From: Bacteroidota bacterium
GTDB taxonomy: Bacteria; Bacteroidota; Bacteroidia; Chitinophagales; Chitinophagaceae
Length of the DNA: 64,000 bases
NCBI GenBank assembly: GCA_013289015.1
Contig: JABDAV010000003.1
Location: 19,480-83,479, forward strand
Direction of reading: 5' to 3'
Within the stretch, counting starts at the first letter, position 1. Each line of letters opens with the position of its first letter. The position numbers were made by a program, and so were the translations under genes. Below the pieces are notes generated by a model that had not been told where the DNA came from, searched no databases, and worked only from the letters and a program-made list of their open reading frames with translations. Of this stretch, positions 52,334-62,321 are shown piece after piece.

Positions 52334-54269
52334 TTAGCTCTGCGGTTTCTGTTCTTTATTATCTTTTATCATCTGCAATAATTGCAAGCCCATTAATCCG
52401 CTCAAACTTCCATTGCTTCCGCCTTCACCGCTTACAATCAGATCAGGAATGATCTTAATGTTGCCTTTACCAATTTCTTCAGTGATCTTGAACTTAGTGA
52501 AGTTGTCACCACCCATCGCCTTTACCTGTAATTCATATGCTTCTGCGGTTGACTTACCAATCGCCATAATTTTTTCAGCTTCTGCCAAACCGGTCTGTGA
52601 AATACGTTGAGCATCAGCTGTAGCATTTAACTTGGTTGCATCAGCCTGCGCACCGGCTCTTGCACGTGTTGCAGCTGCTTCACCTTCTGCACGCATCCTG
52701 GTGGCAGTAGCTTCAGCTTCTACATTTACTTTTACACTTTGCGCATCACCTTCTGCCTTTTTTACTGTAGCATCTGCAGTGCGTTGTGCAATTTCAACAC
52801 TTTGTTGCGCTTTTACAATTTCTTTCTGTATATCAGCAATAGCAGTTTCTTTTTCTACACCTTGTCTTTGTTCCTGTGCTATCTTTTGTGTTTGATATGT
52901 TTTTTGTTGTTCTTCGGCCAGTTTTCTGTCTGTCAAAGTTTTCATCAATGCTTCAGGTGGTACAATATCACCTATCAAAGTATCAACAGCATTTACATTG
53001 TATTCATCCAATACTGCCTTAATATGTTCACGTGCTGATTGCTGTCTTTCTTTGCGCGTACTTAAGAATGATATAACATCGCTGTCCTGCGCACTGTTAC
53101 GAAAATAGTTACCAATCGTTGGCTCTAACACCTGGCTTACGAGATTGTTCATGCTGCCGAAACGCGCAATAACTTTCGGTGCTTCATTCGCAGGAATGTG
53201 AATGATCTGCGCAACGTCAAGATTGAAAGGGAAACCATCTTTACTGCGCACAGTAATCGTTGAAAGATTTTTATCTAACATATGCGCTTCACTCCGCGCA
53301 TTCGCCCAGTTCAATACAAGGTTTGTTGTTGGAACAAGCTCTACTTTCATGATGTATTTATTGATGGGATATTTGCCTGGACCATAAGGCTCCATCCAAA
53401 CACCACGGAAACCTTTTTGAACAATGTTACCATGTTTAAAAGATTCGCCTGTAAGGTCTTTACCATCTTCACCAATGTAAGATATTACCACACCCACAAA
53501 GCCAATAGGCACTTCCGTCATAGGTATCTCTTCAATTTGAATTGCCCAGGGATTAATGTAATAACTACCTGCAAGCACTACCTGCGGCTGCAAACCACGG
53601 CTACCACCATTCTGCAAAAAGCTATCCACATCCTGGAAGTTGTTGTGGCCTTCAACATACTTACCGGCAATTTGCCCGGGAGTAATGGGCGCACCATCCA
53701 ATGTAGTGATGATACCCAACATGTGTAGTGATGATACCCAACATGCTTTCATGAATAATGGTCATGTCTGCAATGGTAACTGCAAACGCATACGTGTTGA
53801 TACGGTAAGTACCCGGCGTTAACATGTGCGTCTGGCGACCTTTCTGCCCGCCATTATCTAAGAACGCTTCTGCATCCTGGAAGTTATCGCATGATACATT
53901 GCGCGCAAGTATGTTACCTGTTGGCAAAGCGCTGCCATCATTACTTAATACAAGCCCGATCTTGCCTTCAGGAATTACAGTGAAAGGCTGCATATTTACA
54001 CCAAATTGCCAGGGCCACATGCCCCAGTATAAACCCGGCGCTAATGCTTTAGCCTGGAAGCCCGCTTCACCCTTTGTTGCGATGATCCTTCCATCGGGTA
54101 ACGCGCGGTCAGTGCCAACCAGCACGAATTTTTTTGTAACCAATCCAATCCTGTTTTCAGGAACGATAACCATTCCAAAGAAAACACGGAGAATAAATTT
54201 GTAAAAAAGTGGAAATATCAATACTAATAATATCCACCAATAACTAATAATAAAATGAGGGATGTCCAT
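52334..54269 (-). pseudogene. Flotillin-like gene split by a 22-bp tandem duplication
   Basis: The gene is read in two frames. The 5' part (54269 down to ~53700) has a membrane anchor (IISYWWILLVLIFPLFYKFI), then a band-7/SPFH domain start (NRIGLVTKKFVLVG, PEGKIGLVLSNDG). The 3' part holds the rest of SPFH (GFVGVVISYIGEDGKD), and a long helical A/E/Q-rich tail (AAEGEAAATRARAGAQADAT) and G-rich end typical of flotillin. Both frames share HxSMLGIITT at the junction, and removing one copy of the 22-bp unit at 53702-53745 joins them into a single ~637-codon frame. Flotillins scaffold membrane microdomains. As sequenced it cannot make the full protein. Confidence 0.85.
53702..53745. repeat. Perfect 22-bp tandem duplication (two copies) inside the flotillin gene
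   Basis: TGTAGTGATGATACCCAACA plus TG is present at 53702-53723 and again, identical, at 53724-53745. Twenty-two is not a multiple of three, so the second copy shifts the frame. It is either a slippage mutation, a reversible on/off switch, or an assembly artefact. Confidence 0.9.
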
Positions 54270-55163
54270 AGTTGTAATTTTTAAATTTTAGTTGCTTATC
54301 GCAGTAGTTTGTGCAGTAAGTAATGCTTGCTTATTAGTCGTTTTGGGCTTAGTAAGCGAAACACAAAAGTCAGTTACTGATCGTTACAATTACCTTGCGA
54401 TGAGTGATTGTGAATAAGTTTTAATAATTATACAGGTTAAACATTTTCAACTCCTCAGGCAATAGTGCGTAAGAGTTTTTCATGATGTTTGAGTGTACCG
54501 TTGCTTTGTCAGTTTGTTTAGCTGAAATTATTTGTGTGCTGAATTTTCTGATTGCCAGTACAATGAATGCTATATGCAACAATCAATAAGATCGATCTCA
54601 TTTATTGTTTGATTGAAAACCGTTAAAGGTTTGTTTGTTGTTTAATAAATGCTGAAATCTTTGTGTGCAAGTATTACAGGCTGAAGATTCCGGTTGATTT
54701 TCCCTTAATCTGCAAAGGGTGAATTTTTTCTCGAATAGAGCTTTCATAATGTTTGGAGATAAACTCCTGTTTGATTTGACGATGTAAAGTTATAACCGCT
54801 TTATTCATCACAATATATAATCACACACAAACGGTACTGCGATCTAACAAATGGTAAAGTATGTGTGATGAACGATAGAATAATTTGATACATGTTTTGA
54901 ATAAACAACTGAACGGTTAAAAGTGTTGCTTTTAAATTCTTTATACATCTTTACACAATTTCTACGCAAAGTCATAGCACTAAATTGTATCGATTCAATT
55001 ACTATTTGTTTCCTTACCAAAAACATCTGCGATATATAAGCAAGAGCTTTAAATATTTTTTTCATTGATAACTCCCATAAAGGAACATCCGGAAAATCCA
55101 GAAGAGTACGGCAGGTATGCTGAAAACTGAAAGAGTAAGCGCTAAATCATTTAACTAATCATC
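54270..55163. other. 894-bp region without a supported gene
   Basis: This AT-rich stretch separates divergent genes (flotillin leftward, GEVED protein rightward). A 73-codon minus-strand frame at 54844-55065 has no domain and no signal peptide, so I do not call it. A short AAAACC/GGTTT hairpin lies near 54616-54631 without a good T run. No TAnnTTTG element stood out before either gene, and there is no tandem repeat. It likely holds both promoters and perhaps a small RNA that cannot be seen by eye. Confidence 0.4.
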
Positions 55164-56408
55164 ATGAAAAGAACCATTTTTTTACACACCATTATTTTGT
55201 TATGCGCAACAGCATCCATTGCACAAACGTATTGTGCATCCAATTCATTTTCCTATGCAGAAGGCTATATAGGATCAGTGGTGTTGGGAAGTATCAATAA
55301 TCAAACAACAGGTTCCTGCTATAGTAACTATACTTCGCTTTCAACGAATCTGAATATAAGTGCTAATCCTACCATCACGCTAAACTCCGGTCCAATCGGA
55401 ATTCACACCACAGTAAGGTTTGCAGTTTATATTGATTATAATCACAACGGCAGTTTTAGCGACCTGGGAGAAAGAATTGTATATGACACATTATCAAAGG
55501 CAGGTGTTAGTCGCTCTTTTGTCTTCACTCCGCCGTCAACAGCACTTTATGGAACAACACGCATGCGCGTACAAATGAGAGCTGCGCTATGGGGCTCTCT
55601 TAATTCTTTGGCACACGATCCGATCAGCTCGCCATGCGGTGTATTGGATGAAGGAGAAGTAGAAGATTATACAGTAAATTTTCTTGACGATTACTGTTAC
55701 TCGCATGGCAATACAAGCGCAGAATATGTTAACAATGTCATTTTCGGAACGATAAATAAAACAAGCGGAAATAATGGAGGCTATGCTAACTTCACTTTAT
55801 TAAGTACAGATGCAACCGAAGGTTATACTTATCCCATTTCTTTAACACCAGGCTTTACAGGAAGTGCACACACTGAGTACTGGAAAGTTTACATTGATCT
55901 TAATAACAATAAAAGCTTCTCTGATCCCGGTGAACTTGTTGCTATGCTGCAAGGTTCAGGAACTGTATTGGGAAATATCAGGTTCTCGTTAGGCAATAAA
56001 ACAGGCAAAGTAAGAATGCGTGTGCAAATGAGCCCGGGTACATATGCAGTTACACCGTGTGATGTATTAGCGCATGGTGAAGTGGAAGATTACACTGTAA
56101 ATATTTTACCGCCTGTTATTGGCATGCTGAATAACAATAGTGATAACATCGCATCTGTAAAACCGAATCCCGCAACAGCAAATAATGCAACACTTACATA
56201 TACTTTAAACAAAGCAGGAACTATAAACGTTTTGCTGAGCGATATAAGCGGGAGCAGCCAGAAAATTTTTAATGCAGGCAATAAAACTGCAGGCACTTAC
56301 ACAATGCCGCTTAATAAAATTCAATCATTGAGAGCAGGCAATTATGTACTTGCTATTGAAGAGAATGGAAATATTATCGCACGTGCTTCATTTATTATCT
56401 CAGAATAA
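55164..56408 (+). CDS. Secreted GEVED-repeat protein with T9SS sorting tail
   Basis: A 414-residue protein with signal peptide MKRTIFLHTIILLCATASIAQ. Two GEVED domains follow, each ending in its hallmark (DEGEVEDYTVNFLDDYC and AHGEVEDYTVNILPP), with RFAVYIDYNHNGSFSD and WKVYIDLNNNKSFSD acting as calcium-like loops. The last ~80 residues (VKPNPATANNATLTYTL..., LRAGNYVLAIEENGN, SFIIS) form a type A sorting domain for the type IX secretion system. Cargo of this sort is usually adhesive or associated with surface enzymes; the role is unknown. A strong terminator follows. Confidence 0.8.
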   Translation: MKRTIFLHTIILLCATASIAQTYCASNSFSYAEGYIGSVVLGSINNQTTGSCYSNYTSLSTNLNISANPTITLNSGPIGIHTTVRFAVYIDYNHNGSFSDLGERIVYDTLSKAGVSRSFVFTPPSTALYGTTRMRVQMRAALWGSLNSLAHDPISSPCGVLDEGEVEDYTVNFLDDYCYSHGNTSAEYVNNVIFGTINKTSGNNGGYANFTLLSTDATEGYTYPISLTPGFTGSAHTEYWKVYIDLNNNKSFSDPGELVAMLQGSGTVLGNIRFSLGNKTGKVRMRVQMSPGTYAVTPCDVLAHGEVEDYTVNILPPVIGMLNNNSDNIASVKPNPATANNATLTYTLNKAGTINVLLSDISGSSQKIFNAGNKTAGTYTMPLNKIQSLRAGNYVLAIEENGNIIARASFIISE

Positions 56409-56424
56409 ATCAATCTTAAAAAGC

Positions 56425-56460
56425 AAGAACTGCTTGCGATGTGGGCAGTTCTTTGTTATT
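56425..56460 (+). terminator. Terminator after the GEVED gene
   Basis: AAGAACTGC (56425-56433) pairs perfectly with GCAGTTCTT (56445-56453) around an 11-base loop, followed by TGTTATT. It argues that the next gene starts at 56549 and not at the upstream in-frame ATG at 56441, which would put its first codons inside the hairpin. Confidence 0.75.
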
Positions 56461-56548
56461 GGTTGACTCATTTACAGGAACAGCTTTAAAAAATTATTTT
56501 CTTCAAATTATTTTGTTTGAAGAGATTTATTACGCTAAATATGCAACA

Positions 56549-57406
56549 ATGTTCAATATACAAACCATTGAGGTTACAGTTAAAGGAACTGCTGCAAAAG
56601 TTCATCTTGTTTCAACGGGAATTGTTTCAGTAAAAACAAAATTCCGCGATTCGAGATTTAAAGGCATGGCTGCAATGGTAGATTTTATGCTGGATAGAAA
56701 ATTTACAGAATGGATGCCGATATGGGTAATGATTATTGAACACCCGGAAGGGGTTTTTGTAATTGATACCGGTGAAAACGCTAATGTAAATGACAAAAAT
56801 TACTTCAAATCATCAGGCTTTTTTGCAAACTGGTTTGATACAACACAATTCAAATTTATGGTTGAACCATCTGAAGAGATTGGGCCTCAACTGCAGCAAT
56901 TAAACATCGGTATTAAAAACATAAAAGCAGTTATACTTACACATCTTCATCTTGATCATATTGATGGTTTAAAATATTTTCCTTCAACTGAAATATTAGT
57001 AAACAAATATGAATGGGAAAAACCTTTTGGCGACCTGCCCAAGCTATATCCTTCCTGGTTTAAACCTGTGTTGATTGAACTTGATGAAACGTATGATGCA
57101 TTTGATCGTGTAAAATTTTTAACTGCATCAAAAGACATTGCATTAATACAAACGCCGGGACATACTTACGGCCATTGCTCTGTTCTGCTTAAAACAGATG
57201 ACTATGATATATTTTTTGCAGCGGATGTTTGTTACACACAGCAACAGCTTTTAGAAAAAAAATATGCAGGCGCAAACTGTAGTCATAAACTGGCGCAAGG
57301 CAGCTATGAAAAAATTACAGGCTTTGTAAAAAAGCATAAAACTATTTTCATTCCTTCACATGATGGCGATGCAGGCAGAAGACTAAAAGAAAAAGTTTTT
57401 ATATAA
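56549..57406 (+). CDS. Metallo-beta-lactamase-fold hydrolase
   Basis: A 285-residue MBL-fold protein. The metal motif is VILTHLHLDHIDGLKYFP, with further ligands in TPGHTYGHCSVLL and FFAADVCYT; the C-terminal FIPSHDGDAGRRL gives the last His. It resembles the N-acyl-homoserine-lactonase-type branch (AttM/AiiA-like) by length and by the early strand layout, but the lactonase claim is not decidable here. ATG 56549 is chosen because an upstream ATG (56441) lies within a terminator. The next gene follows after 46 bases. Confidence 0.78.
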   Translation: MFNIQTIEVTVKGTAAKVHLVSTGIVSVKTKFRDSRFKGMAAMVDFMLDRKFTEWMPIWVMIIEHPEGVFVIDTGENANVNDKNYFKSSGFFANWFDTTQFKFMVEPSEEIGPQLQQLNIGIKNIKAVILTHLHLDHIDGLKYFPSTEILVNKYEWEKPFGDLPKLYPSWFKPVLIELDETYDAFDRVKFLTASKDIALIQTPGHTYGHCSVLLKTDDYDIFFAADVCYTQQQLLEKKYAGANCSHKLAQGSYEKITGFVKKHKTIFIPSHDGDAGRRLKEKVFI

Positions 57407-57452
57407 TGTTTACAACCGGTTTCACCAGCAAAAAAAAATTAATTGAAAGCAT

Positions 57453-58637
57453 ATGAACATACACGAATTAAGAAATGACACGGAAGGTTGTAATTCGGTA
57501 ATCCATTTTAATAATGCCGGCGCCGCTTTAATGCCCAAACCGGTAGCGAAAGCTATTCGCGATTATATAACTGAAGAAGAAAATTACGGCGGTTATGAAG
57601 TTGCTGACAGAAAGATAAATGAACTGAATAGCTTTTACAATCACGCTGCAAAATTGTTGAATACAAAGCCTGGTAATATTGCATTTACCACAAATGCTAC
57701 AGATAGTTATAACAGGGCGTTATCATCAATACCTTTTAAAGCAAACGAGGTTGTGCTGTTATCAAAGAATGATTATCCTTCAAACTTTATTGCCTGTCTC
57801 TCTTTACAAAAAAGATTTGGAATTAAAATTGAGCTTGTAGAAAATACAGCCACAGGCGAGATCGATCTTGAGGATCTTGAAAAGAAGATAAAACAATTTT
57901 TGCCCAAACTTATTTCTGTTACACACGTGCCAACCAGTTCGGGCATTGTACAACCCGTAAATGAAATTGGCAACATCATTAAAAATTATGATGCAGTTTT
58001 TTTGTTGGATGCATGTCAATCTATAGGACAAATGCCTGTTAATGCAGCAGCAACACATGCCGATTTTATCAGCGGTACTTTTAGAAAATTTCTTCGCGGA
58101 CCAAGAGGCGCAGGTCTGTTATATGTTTCTGATAAAGCGTTGCAGTCAGGATATGAACCATTGTTACCTGATATCCGGGGCGCTGATTGGATCGCTGAAA
58201 ACAGATACAAAGAAGTTAATAACGCAAAACGCTTTGAAGATTGGGAAACAGCTTATGCATTAATGACGGGAAGTACGGCAGCACTGCAATATGCGCTCAA
58301 TCTGGGCATTGAAGCTGTTGAAGCACGCAATACAATGTTGAATGATAAACTGAGAAATGATCTCAGAACATATTGCAACATTGAAACTTTGGATCGTGGC
58401 AAAAAACAATGCAGCATTATTACTTTTAAAGCAGGCAACCTATCAATGGAAGCAACAAAAGAATTTTTTCGTGATAAAGGCATTAATATTTATGCAACGT
58501 CAAAAACTTCTGCGCAGATAGATTTTGAAGAGAAAAATGTTGATTGGGTGTTACGTGTATCACCGCATTATTACAACACCGCAGAAGAAATAGATATATT
58601 CATCGATGCGGTGAAAACATTGCAATCACTTCATTGA
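57453..58637 (+). CDS. PLP-dependent aminotransferase class V
   Basis: A 394-residue fold-type I PLP enzyme. Typical parts: IHFNNAGAALMPKPVAKAI, NIAFTTNATDSYNRALSS, ISVTHVPTSSGIVQPVNEIG, the PLP Asp in FLLDACQSIGQM and the Schiff-base K212 in SGTFRKFLRGPRGAGLLYV. The fold and loop resemble class V members such as EgtE-like and cysteine-desulfurase-like enzymes, but the usual Cys of desulfurases is not apparent, so it may be a lyase or transaminase. It is 46 bases after the MBL hydrolase and shares its direction, so they may act on linked substrates. Confidence 0.8.
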   Translation: MNIHELRNDTEGCNSVIHFNNAGAALMPKPVAKAIRDYITEEENYGGYEVADRKINELNSFYNHAAKLLNTKPGNIAFTTNATDSYNRALSSIPFKANEVVLLSKNDYPSNFIACLSLQKRFGIKIELVENTATGEIDLEDLEKKIKQFLPKLISVTHVPTSSGIVQPVNEIGNIIKNYDAVFLLDACQSIGQMPVNAAATHADFISGTFRKFLRGPRGAGLLYVSDKALQSGYEPLLPDIRGADWIAENRYKEVNNAKRFEDWETAYALMTGSTAALQYALNLGIEAVEARNTMLNDKLRNDLRTYCNIETLDRGKKQCSIITFKAGNLSMEATKEFFRDKGINIYATSKTSAQIDFEEKNVDWVLRVSPHYYNTAEEIDIFIDAVKTLQSLH

Positions 58638-58668
58638 GTTCGTAGAAAGTTTGAATAAAACTTGTTTT

Positions 58669-60243
58669 TTATTGATTAGGAGCAGCCGGTTTCGGATTCG
58701 CTAAAGCTTTATTTGCATTGAGCATATCAGGATCAATTGTCATGTAAACAGCACCATCAGGAAACTGTTTTATGAGTTTCATTGGACGCTTCTTTAAAAT
58801 ATCGTTTAATGCAACGATATCAGGATCATATCCAAGATTAAACCATACTATATAAAAGTGATCATCATCATAAAATTCTTTTATCTCATCAGGCGATTGC
58901 CTGTGCGGTAACCGTTGCGTACTGCGGCCTGCGAAAAAAAACACTGCATCATTAGCATTGGAATAAATATCAAAATCCGGCCTGAAAACAGAATCGCCCG
59001 ATTGAATATATTTTACAGTTGAAGATAAACGCCAGTCATCATCTGTATATCCCGGAATTCCATAATCTTTAATATCACTGTAACTCCCATAGCTCGGAAT
59101 AAATTCATTGCAAATAAAAAATACAGCCATGAATATATTAAAGCTAATGAACACAACACGTTTCCATCCTTTACTTGCAATAATTGTTTTGTTTAGCCAA
59201 TAGGCAAGCACCCAAAGCAAAGGAATATATGCGGGTGAAAATAAACGGCTGTTCAATGGTTCAAAGCGCGATACGGTTGCCGTTAGTATCATAAATGAAA
59301 TATATCCGCATGCAAATACAGCAGCGATATATTCAAAACCGGTATTGTCTTTTTTTGTGATGAGATGCCAGATAACTGCAATAGCAAGCAATAACACTAC
59401 TGCTACACCAAATATTGTTTCAGGCAGGTAATGATTAAATGCGTACGGCAGCCAGTCGTATAACGTTATACCGAAATAGTTGAAATTGCCCAATAATGAT
59501 GTAAGGCTTTTTTCTCTTTCACCTGTTAAAAAACCCTGCGCATAAAAATTTCTTATAAGATTAAAAACCAGCAGTGAGCTTGCTATTGCGCCAAACAGGA
59601 TTATGTGTATGCACTTTTGTTTTATTGATCTGTGTTTCATGAACAATAAAACAAAACCTCCAATGCCGATAACGCAAATGCCTGCATAACGAACGATGCA
59701 TATCGTTGCAGCGATTAATGCAGTCGCAATTAATGCCGAAGTATCTATTGTGTTAAGGTATTTATGCAGCGTTATAATAAATAATACAGAAAGAAAAACA
59801 AACAGCGTTTCAGACCATATCATTGAATACACTTCAAGCAGGCCGGGACCTATTGCAATGCAAAGAAGAATAACAATTTTATATAAGCGTGATGTATAAG
59901 TAAACCGATTCATTGCAAAGCCGCACATTAAAATAAGTACAGCAAAAAGCAGCGCATTAATGTAGATGCCAATATGTACATAATCATCTCCGAAAAGTTT
60001 GAAAAAGATGCTTAAAAAAACAGGATAACCAATAGGAAAATCAACATAAGGCATCCCATCATATTCTATAAATTTTCCATGCGAAACAAGATTTTTTGCA
60101 ACGCTTGCATACGTAACCGAATCGGGTGAAATGCCAATGCCGCCATATTTCGTCAGCAATAGAATAAATATAAAGCCGGCAATTGCAATAAGAATACTGT
60201 CAATATTATTGAATACAAATTTTTGAACAGTTGTAAACTTCAT
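58669..60243 (-). CDS. GT-C type membrane glycosyltransferase-like protein (ArnT/PMT-like)
   Basis: A 524-residue polytopic protein with about 11 hydrophobic segments. The first long loop, GIGISPDSVTYASVAKNLVS, holds the Asp seen in the first periplasmic loop of GT39/GT83-type enzymes, and WSETLFVFLSVLFI recalls the E-T/Y pair. The C-terminal part is soluble (DDHFYIVWFNLGYDPD onward). Such proteins transfer sugars from lipid-linked donors to proteins, lipids or polymers. No cluster partner is seen, so the acceptor is unknown. A weak AAGTTT/AAACTT plus T-run hairpin (58647-58670) overlaps its stop. Confidence 0.7.
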   Translation of the reverse strand: MKFTTVQKFVFNNIDSILIAIAGFIFILLLTKYGGIGISPDSVTYASVAKNLVSHGKFIEYDGMPYVDFPIGYPVFLSIFFKLFGDDYVHIGIYINALLFAVLILMCGFAMNRFTYTSRLYKIVILLCIAIGPGLLEVYSMIWSETLFVFLSVLFIITLHKYLNTIDTSALIATALIAATICIVRYAGICVIGIGGFVLLFMKHRSIKQKCIHIILFGAIASSLLVFNLIRNFYAQGFLTGEREKSLTSLLGNFNYFGITLYDWLPYAFNHYLPETIFGVAVVLLLAIAVIWHLITKKDNTGFEYIAAVFACGYISFMILTATVSRFEPLNSRLFSPAYIPLLWVLAYWLNKTIIASKGWKRVVFISFNIFMAVFFICNEFIPSYGSYSDIKDYGIPGYTDDDWRLSSTVKYIQSGDSVFRPDFDIYSNANDAVFFFAGRSTQRLPHRQSPDEIKEFYDDDHFYIVWFNLGYDPDIVALNDILKKRPMKLIKQFPDGAVYMTIDPDMLNANKALANPKPAAPNQ

Positions 60244-60377
60244 TTATACAAATCATTTATTAGAAGAGCAATTTCAGCAGGATTGTTTTTTATAAACAGG
60301 CGCAAAATAAGTACTGCTGCGTTTTATAAGTGTTTAAATTTTTTTGAAGCAGCATAATGTATGGATCGAATATCTAT

Positions 60378-60788
60378 CTAACTGTTCCTGATCAAACCTA
60401 TGCCAAGTATGATCGTGGCAACAGCGAGCACAAAAATACCTGTATATAAAATGAAGATGTACTTATTTGGTTTGATGCGGTTCTTTCCTGCAGCTGCTGC
60501 AAAAAATCCGCCGCTTATCAAAATAGCAGCTGCCGTAAAACCATCTCTTACTATCCATTCAGCAACGCTGCTGAGCACAGCATCATCCGTTAATATTTGT
60601 GCTATCAACGCAAGAATAACAAGAACACCTGCATGTGCATGCCCTGCCCTGAACATTGACTTTTGAAAATCGGTAAGCGTTGTTCCCTGTTGCTTTGATA
60701 AAATTTTCAATAAAAAAAAACCACCATATTGAATAGTAGGCACCGTTAGTAATATGATGCCGCATATTTGTCTTGTAACAGGACTCAT
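60378..60788 (-). CDS. Small four-helix integral membrane protein
   Basis: A 136-residue protein with four hydrophobic segments. The phrase MFRAGHAHAGVLVILALIAQ marks a small conserved membrane family seen in several phyla; no activity is established to my knowledge. The two histidines in the AGHAHAG loop could bind a metal or heme, which is inference. It sits between the glycosyltransferase-like gene and the acyltransferase-like gene on the same strand, with 134 and 100 bases of spacing. Confidence 0.65.
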   Translation of the reverse strand: MSPVTRQICGIILLTVPTIQYGGFFLLKILSKQQGTTLTDFQKSMFRAGHAHAGVLVILALIAQILTDDAVLSSVAEWIVRDGFTAAAILISGGFFAAAAGKNRIKPNKYIFILYTGIFVLAVATIILGIGLIRNS

Positions 60789-60888
60789 AATTTTAGTTTG
60801 ACTAATTCATATTAAAGTACAAATACCATCTGCAAGCGCTATTACAAAAGATTATTTTTTATGATTTTTTTCTGGAACCATCATACTA

Positions 60889-62049
60889 TTAAACTCTTAT
60901 AAAAACTTTTTTGCGATACATAAAATAAAGGAATGCCCATTTCACCAATACAAAAGTTATGGCAAGCATTACATCATTCCATGGATTGCTGATGAGTTGA
61001 CCAAGCCAGCCAAAAAATGCTTCATTAGAATAATTCCAGTTTATAAAATGCCCTGACATATAAATAAGAATAGAGTTCATTCCGATCACCTTAAAAAAGA
61101 ACGCCCATTGTTTATAACCTTTCACATCAATGATATAGTAAAAAATGGAAAGCAATATCAAACTATAACCACCAACATTCATCACAAAAGAACTCGTCCA
61201 CAAATTTTTATTGATAGGAAAATCCAGGTTCCATAACTGAGCGATCAAAAGAAATATAATACCTGCAACAAACAAGCACAAAGATTTTTTTGCACCACTG
61301 ATTGTTGTATTGTTCTTTAAAAAAGTCCCGGTTAAAATTCCGAGTAAGCCCGTTCCTATTGCAGGAATGGTTGACGTTAATCCTTCGGGATCATGAATGC
61401 CGAGATATAATTTGCCGGGAAGTACAGAACGATCAACATACGATGCAAAATTTCCCTGCATGGTAAGATCGCCGGGTGCAAATCCGGGTGCAGCAGTAAA
61501 TTTTAATAATAACCAATACCCTATCAGCAAGGCGGCGAACCAAATTATCTGTGCGCGTTCTTTGCTATACAAATAAATAATGTTGGCAAACATGTATGCA
61601 AGCCCGATGCGGCCAAGCACGCTTCCAAAACGTATATCAGCAATGGGTTGAATCTTTAGCCCGTTGTTATAAATAATGCCAAGTAGTACAAGTATCAAAC
61701 CTCTTCTCACTATACGCCATAAAACAGCATTCTTACTTTTCCCTTTTTCCAACTCGTGGCCAACAGAATATGGTGTTGCTACACCGGCGATAAAAAGAAA
61801 CAATGGAAAAATAAGATCATAAAAATGAAAGCCGTTCCATGCAGGATGCGTAAGCTGGGTTGAAAACCCCTGCCAAAAAGAATTGCCTGTAGCTGTTGCC
61901 ATTGTATGCACAATTTCTTCGGCACCCATTATCCAGAACATATCAAAGCCGCGCAATGCATCCAAAGAATACAGGCGTTGGGGAGTATCTTTTATTGAAT
62001 GGCTCTTAATAGTGACATCGTTTGAAACAGCAGTTACTGATTTATTCAT
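60889..62049 (-). CDS. DUF5009 / HGSNAT-like membrane acyltransferase
   Basis: A 386-residue membrane protein with about ten helices. It begins with the family motif RLYSLDALRGFDMFWIMGAE, matching DUF5009 and heparan-alpha-glucosaminide N-acetyltransferase-type proteins. FHFYDLIFPLFLFIAGVATP and GVLGRIGLAYMF-like (GSVLGRIGLAYMFANIIYL) support the call. The human relative moves acetyl groups across a membrane onto glucosamine. The bacterial role is probably envelope glycan acetylation; the substrate is unknown. I chose ATG 62049 because the upstream codon at 62106 is TTG. Confidence 0.78.
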   Translation of the reverse strand: MNKSVTAVSNDVTIKSHSIKDTPQRLYSLDALRGFDMFWIMGAEEIVHTMATATGNSFWQGFSTQLTHPAWNGFHFYDLIFPLFLFIAGVATPYSVGHELEKGKSKNAVLWRIVRRGLILVLLGIIYNNGLKIQPIADIRFGSVLGRIGLAYMFANIIYLYSKERAQIIWFAALLIGYWLLLKFTAAPGFAPGDLTMQGNFASYVDRSVLPGKLYLGIHDPEGLTSTIPAIGTGLLGILTGTFLKNNTTISGAKKSLCLFVAGIIFLLIAQLWNLDFPINKNLWTSSFVMNVGGYSLILLSIFYYIIDVKGYKQWAFFFKVIGMNSILIYMSGHFINWNYSNEAFFGWLGQLISNPWNDVMLAITFVLVKWAFLYFMYRKKVFIRV

Positions 62050-62321
62050 ATTGAAAGCAATGTTGAATAATAAAATTAGCAGAATAATTGAATTGCTGAT
62101 AACCAAAATAAATAATTAAATAGTTGTTAAGCCAATACAAGTTTATCTTTTGCATTAATGCAAATTTGCATGCGATATTTTATTATAACTTAATACACCA
62201 AAACATCAAATGCTATACCTTCACAACATAAACAGATGCAAGCCTTCCTTTTAAAGACACCGTGCTGTTTACAAACTTCATCGATCACTTTCCATTTTTC
62301 ACTTATAAAAAATAAACATCA

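Noticed and set aside
54844..55065. 73-codon minus-strand frame in the 894-bp gap
   Set aside because: No recognisable domain, no ribosome-site support and no neighbour on that strand that would need it.
58647..58670. AAGTTT/AAACTT hairpin between the aminotransferase and glycosyltransferase-like genes
   Set aside because: Stem is only six A/T-rich pairs; the T run exists but the element overlaps the opposite gene's stop, so I list it only as weak.
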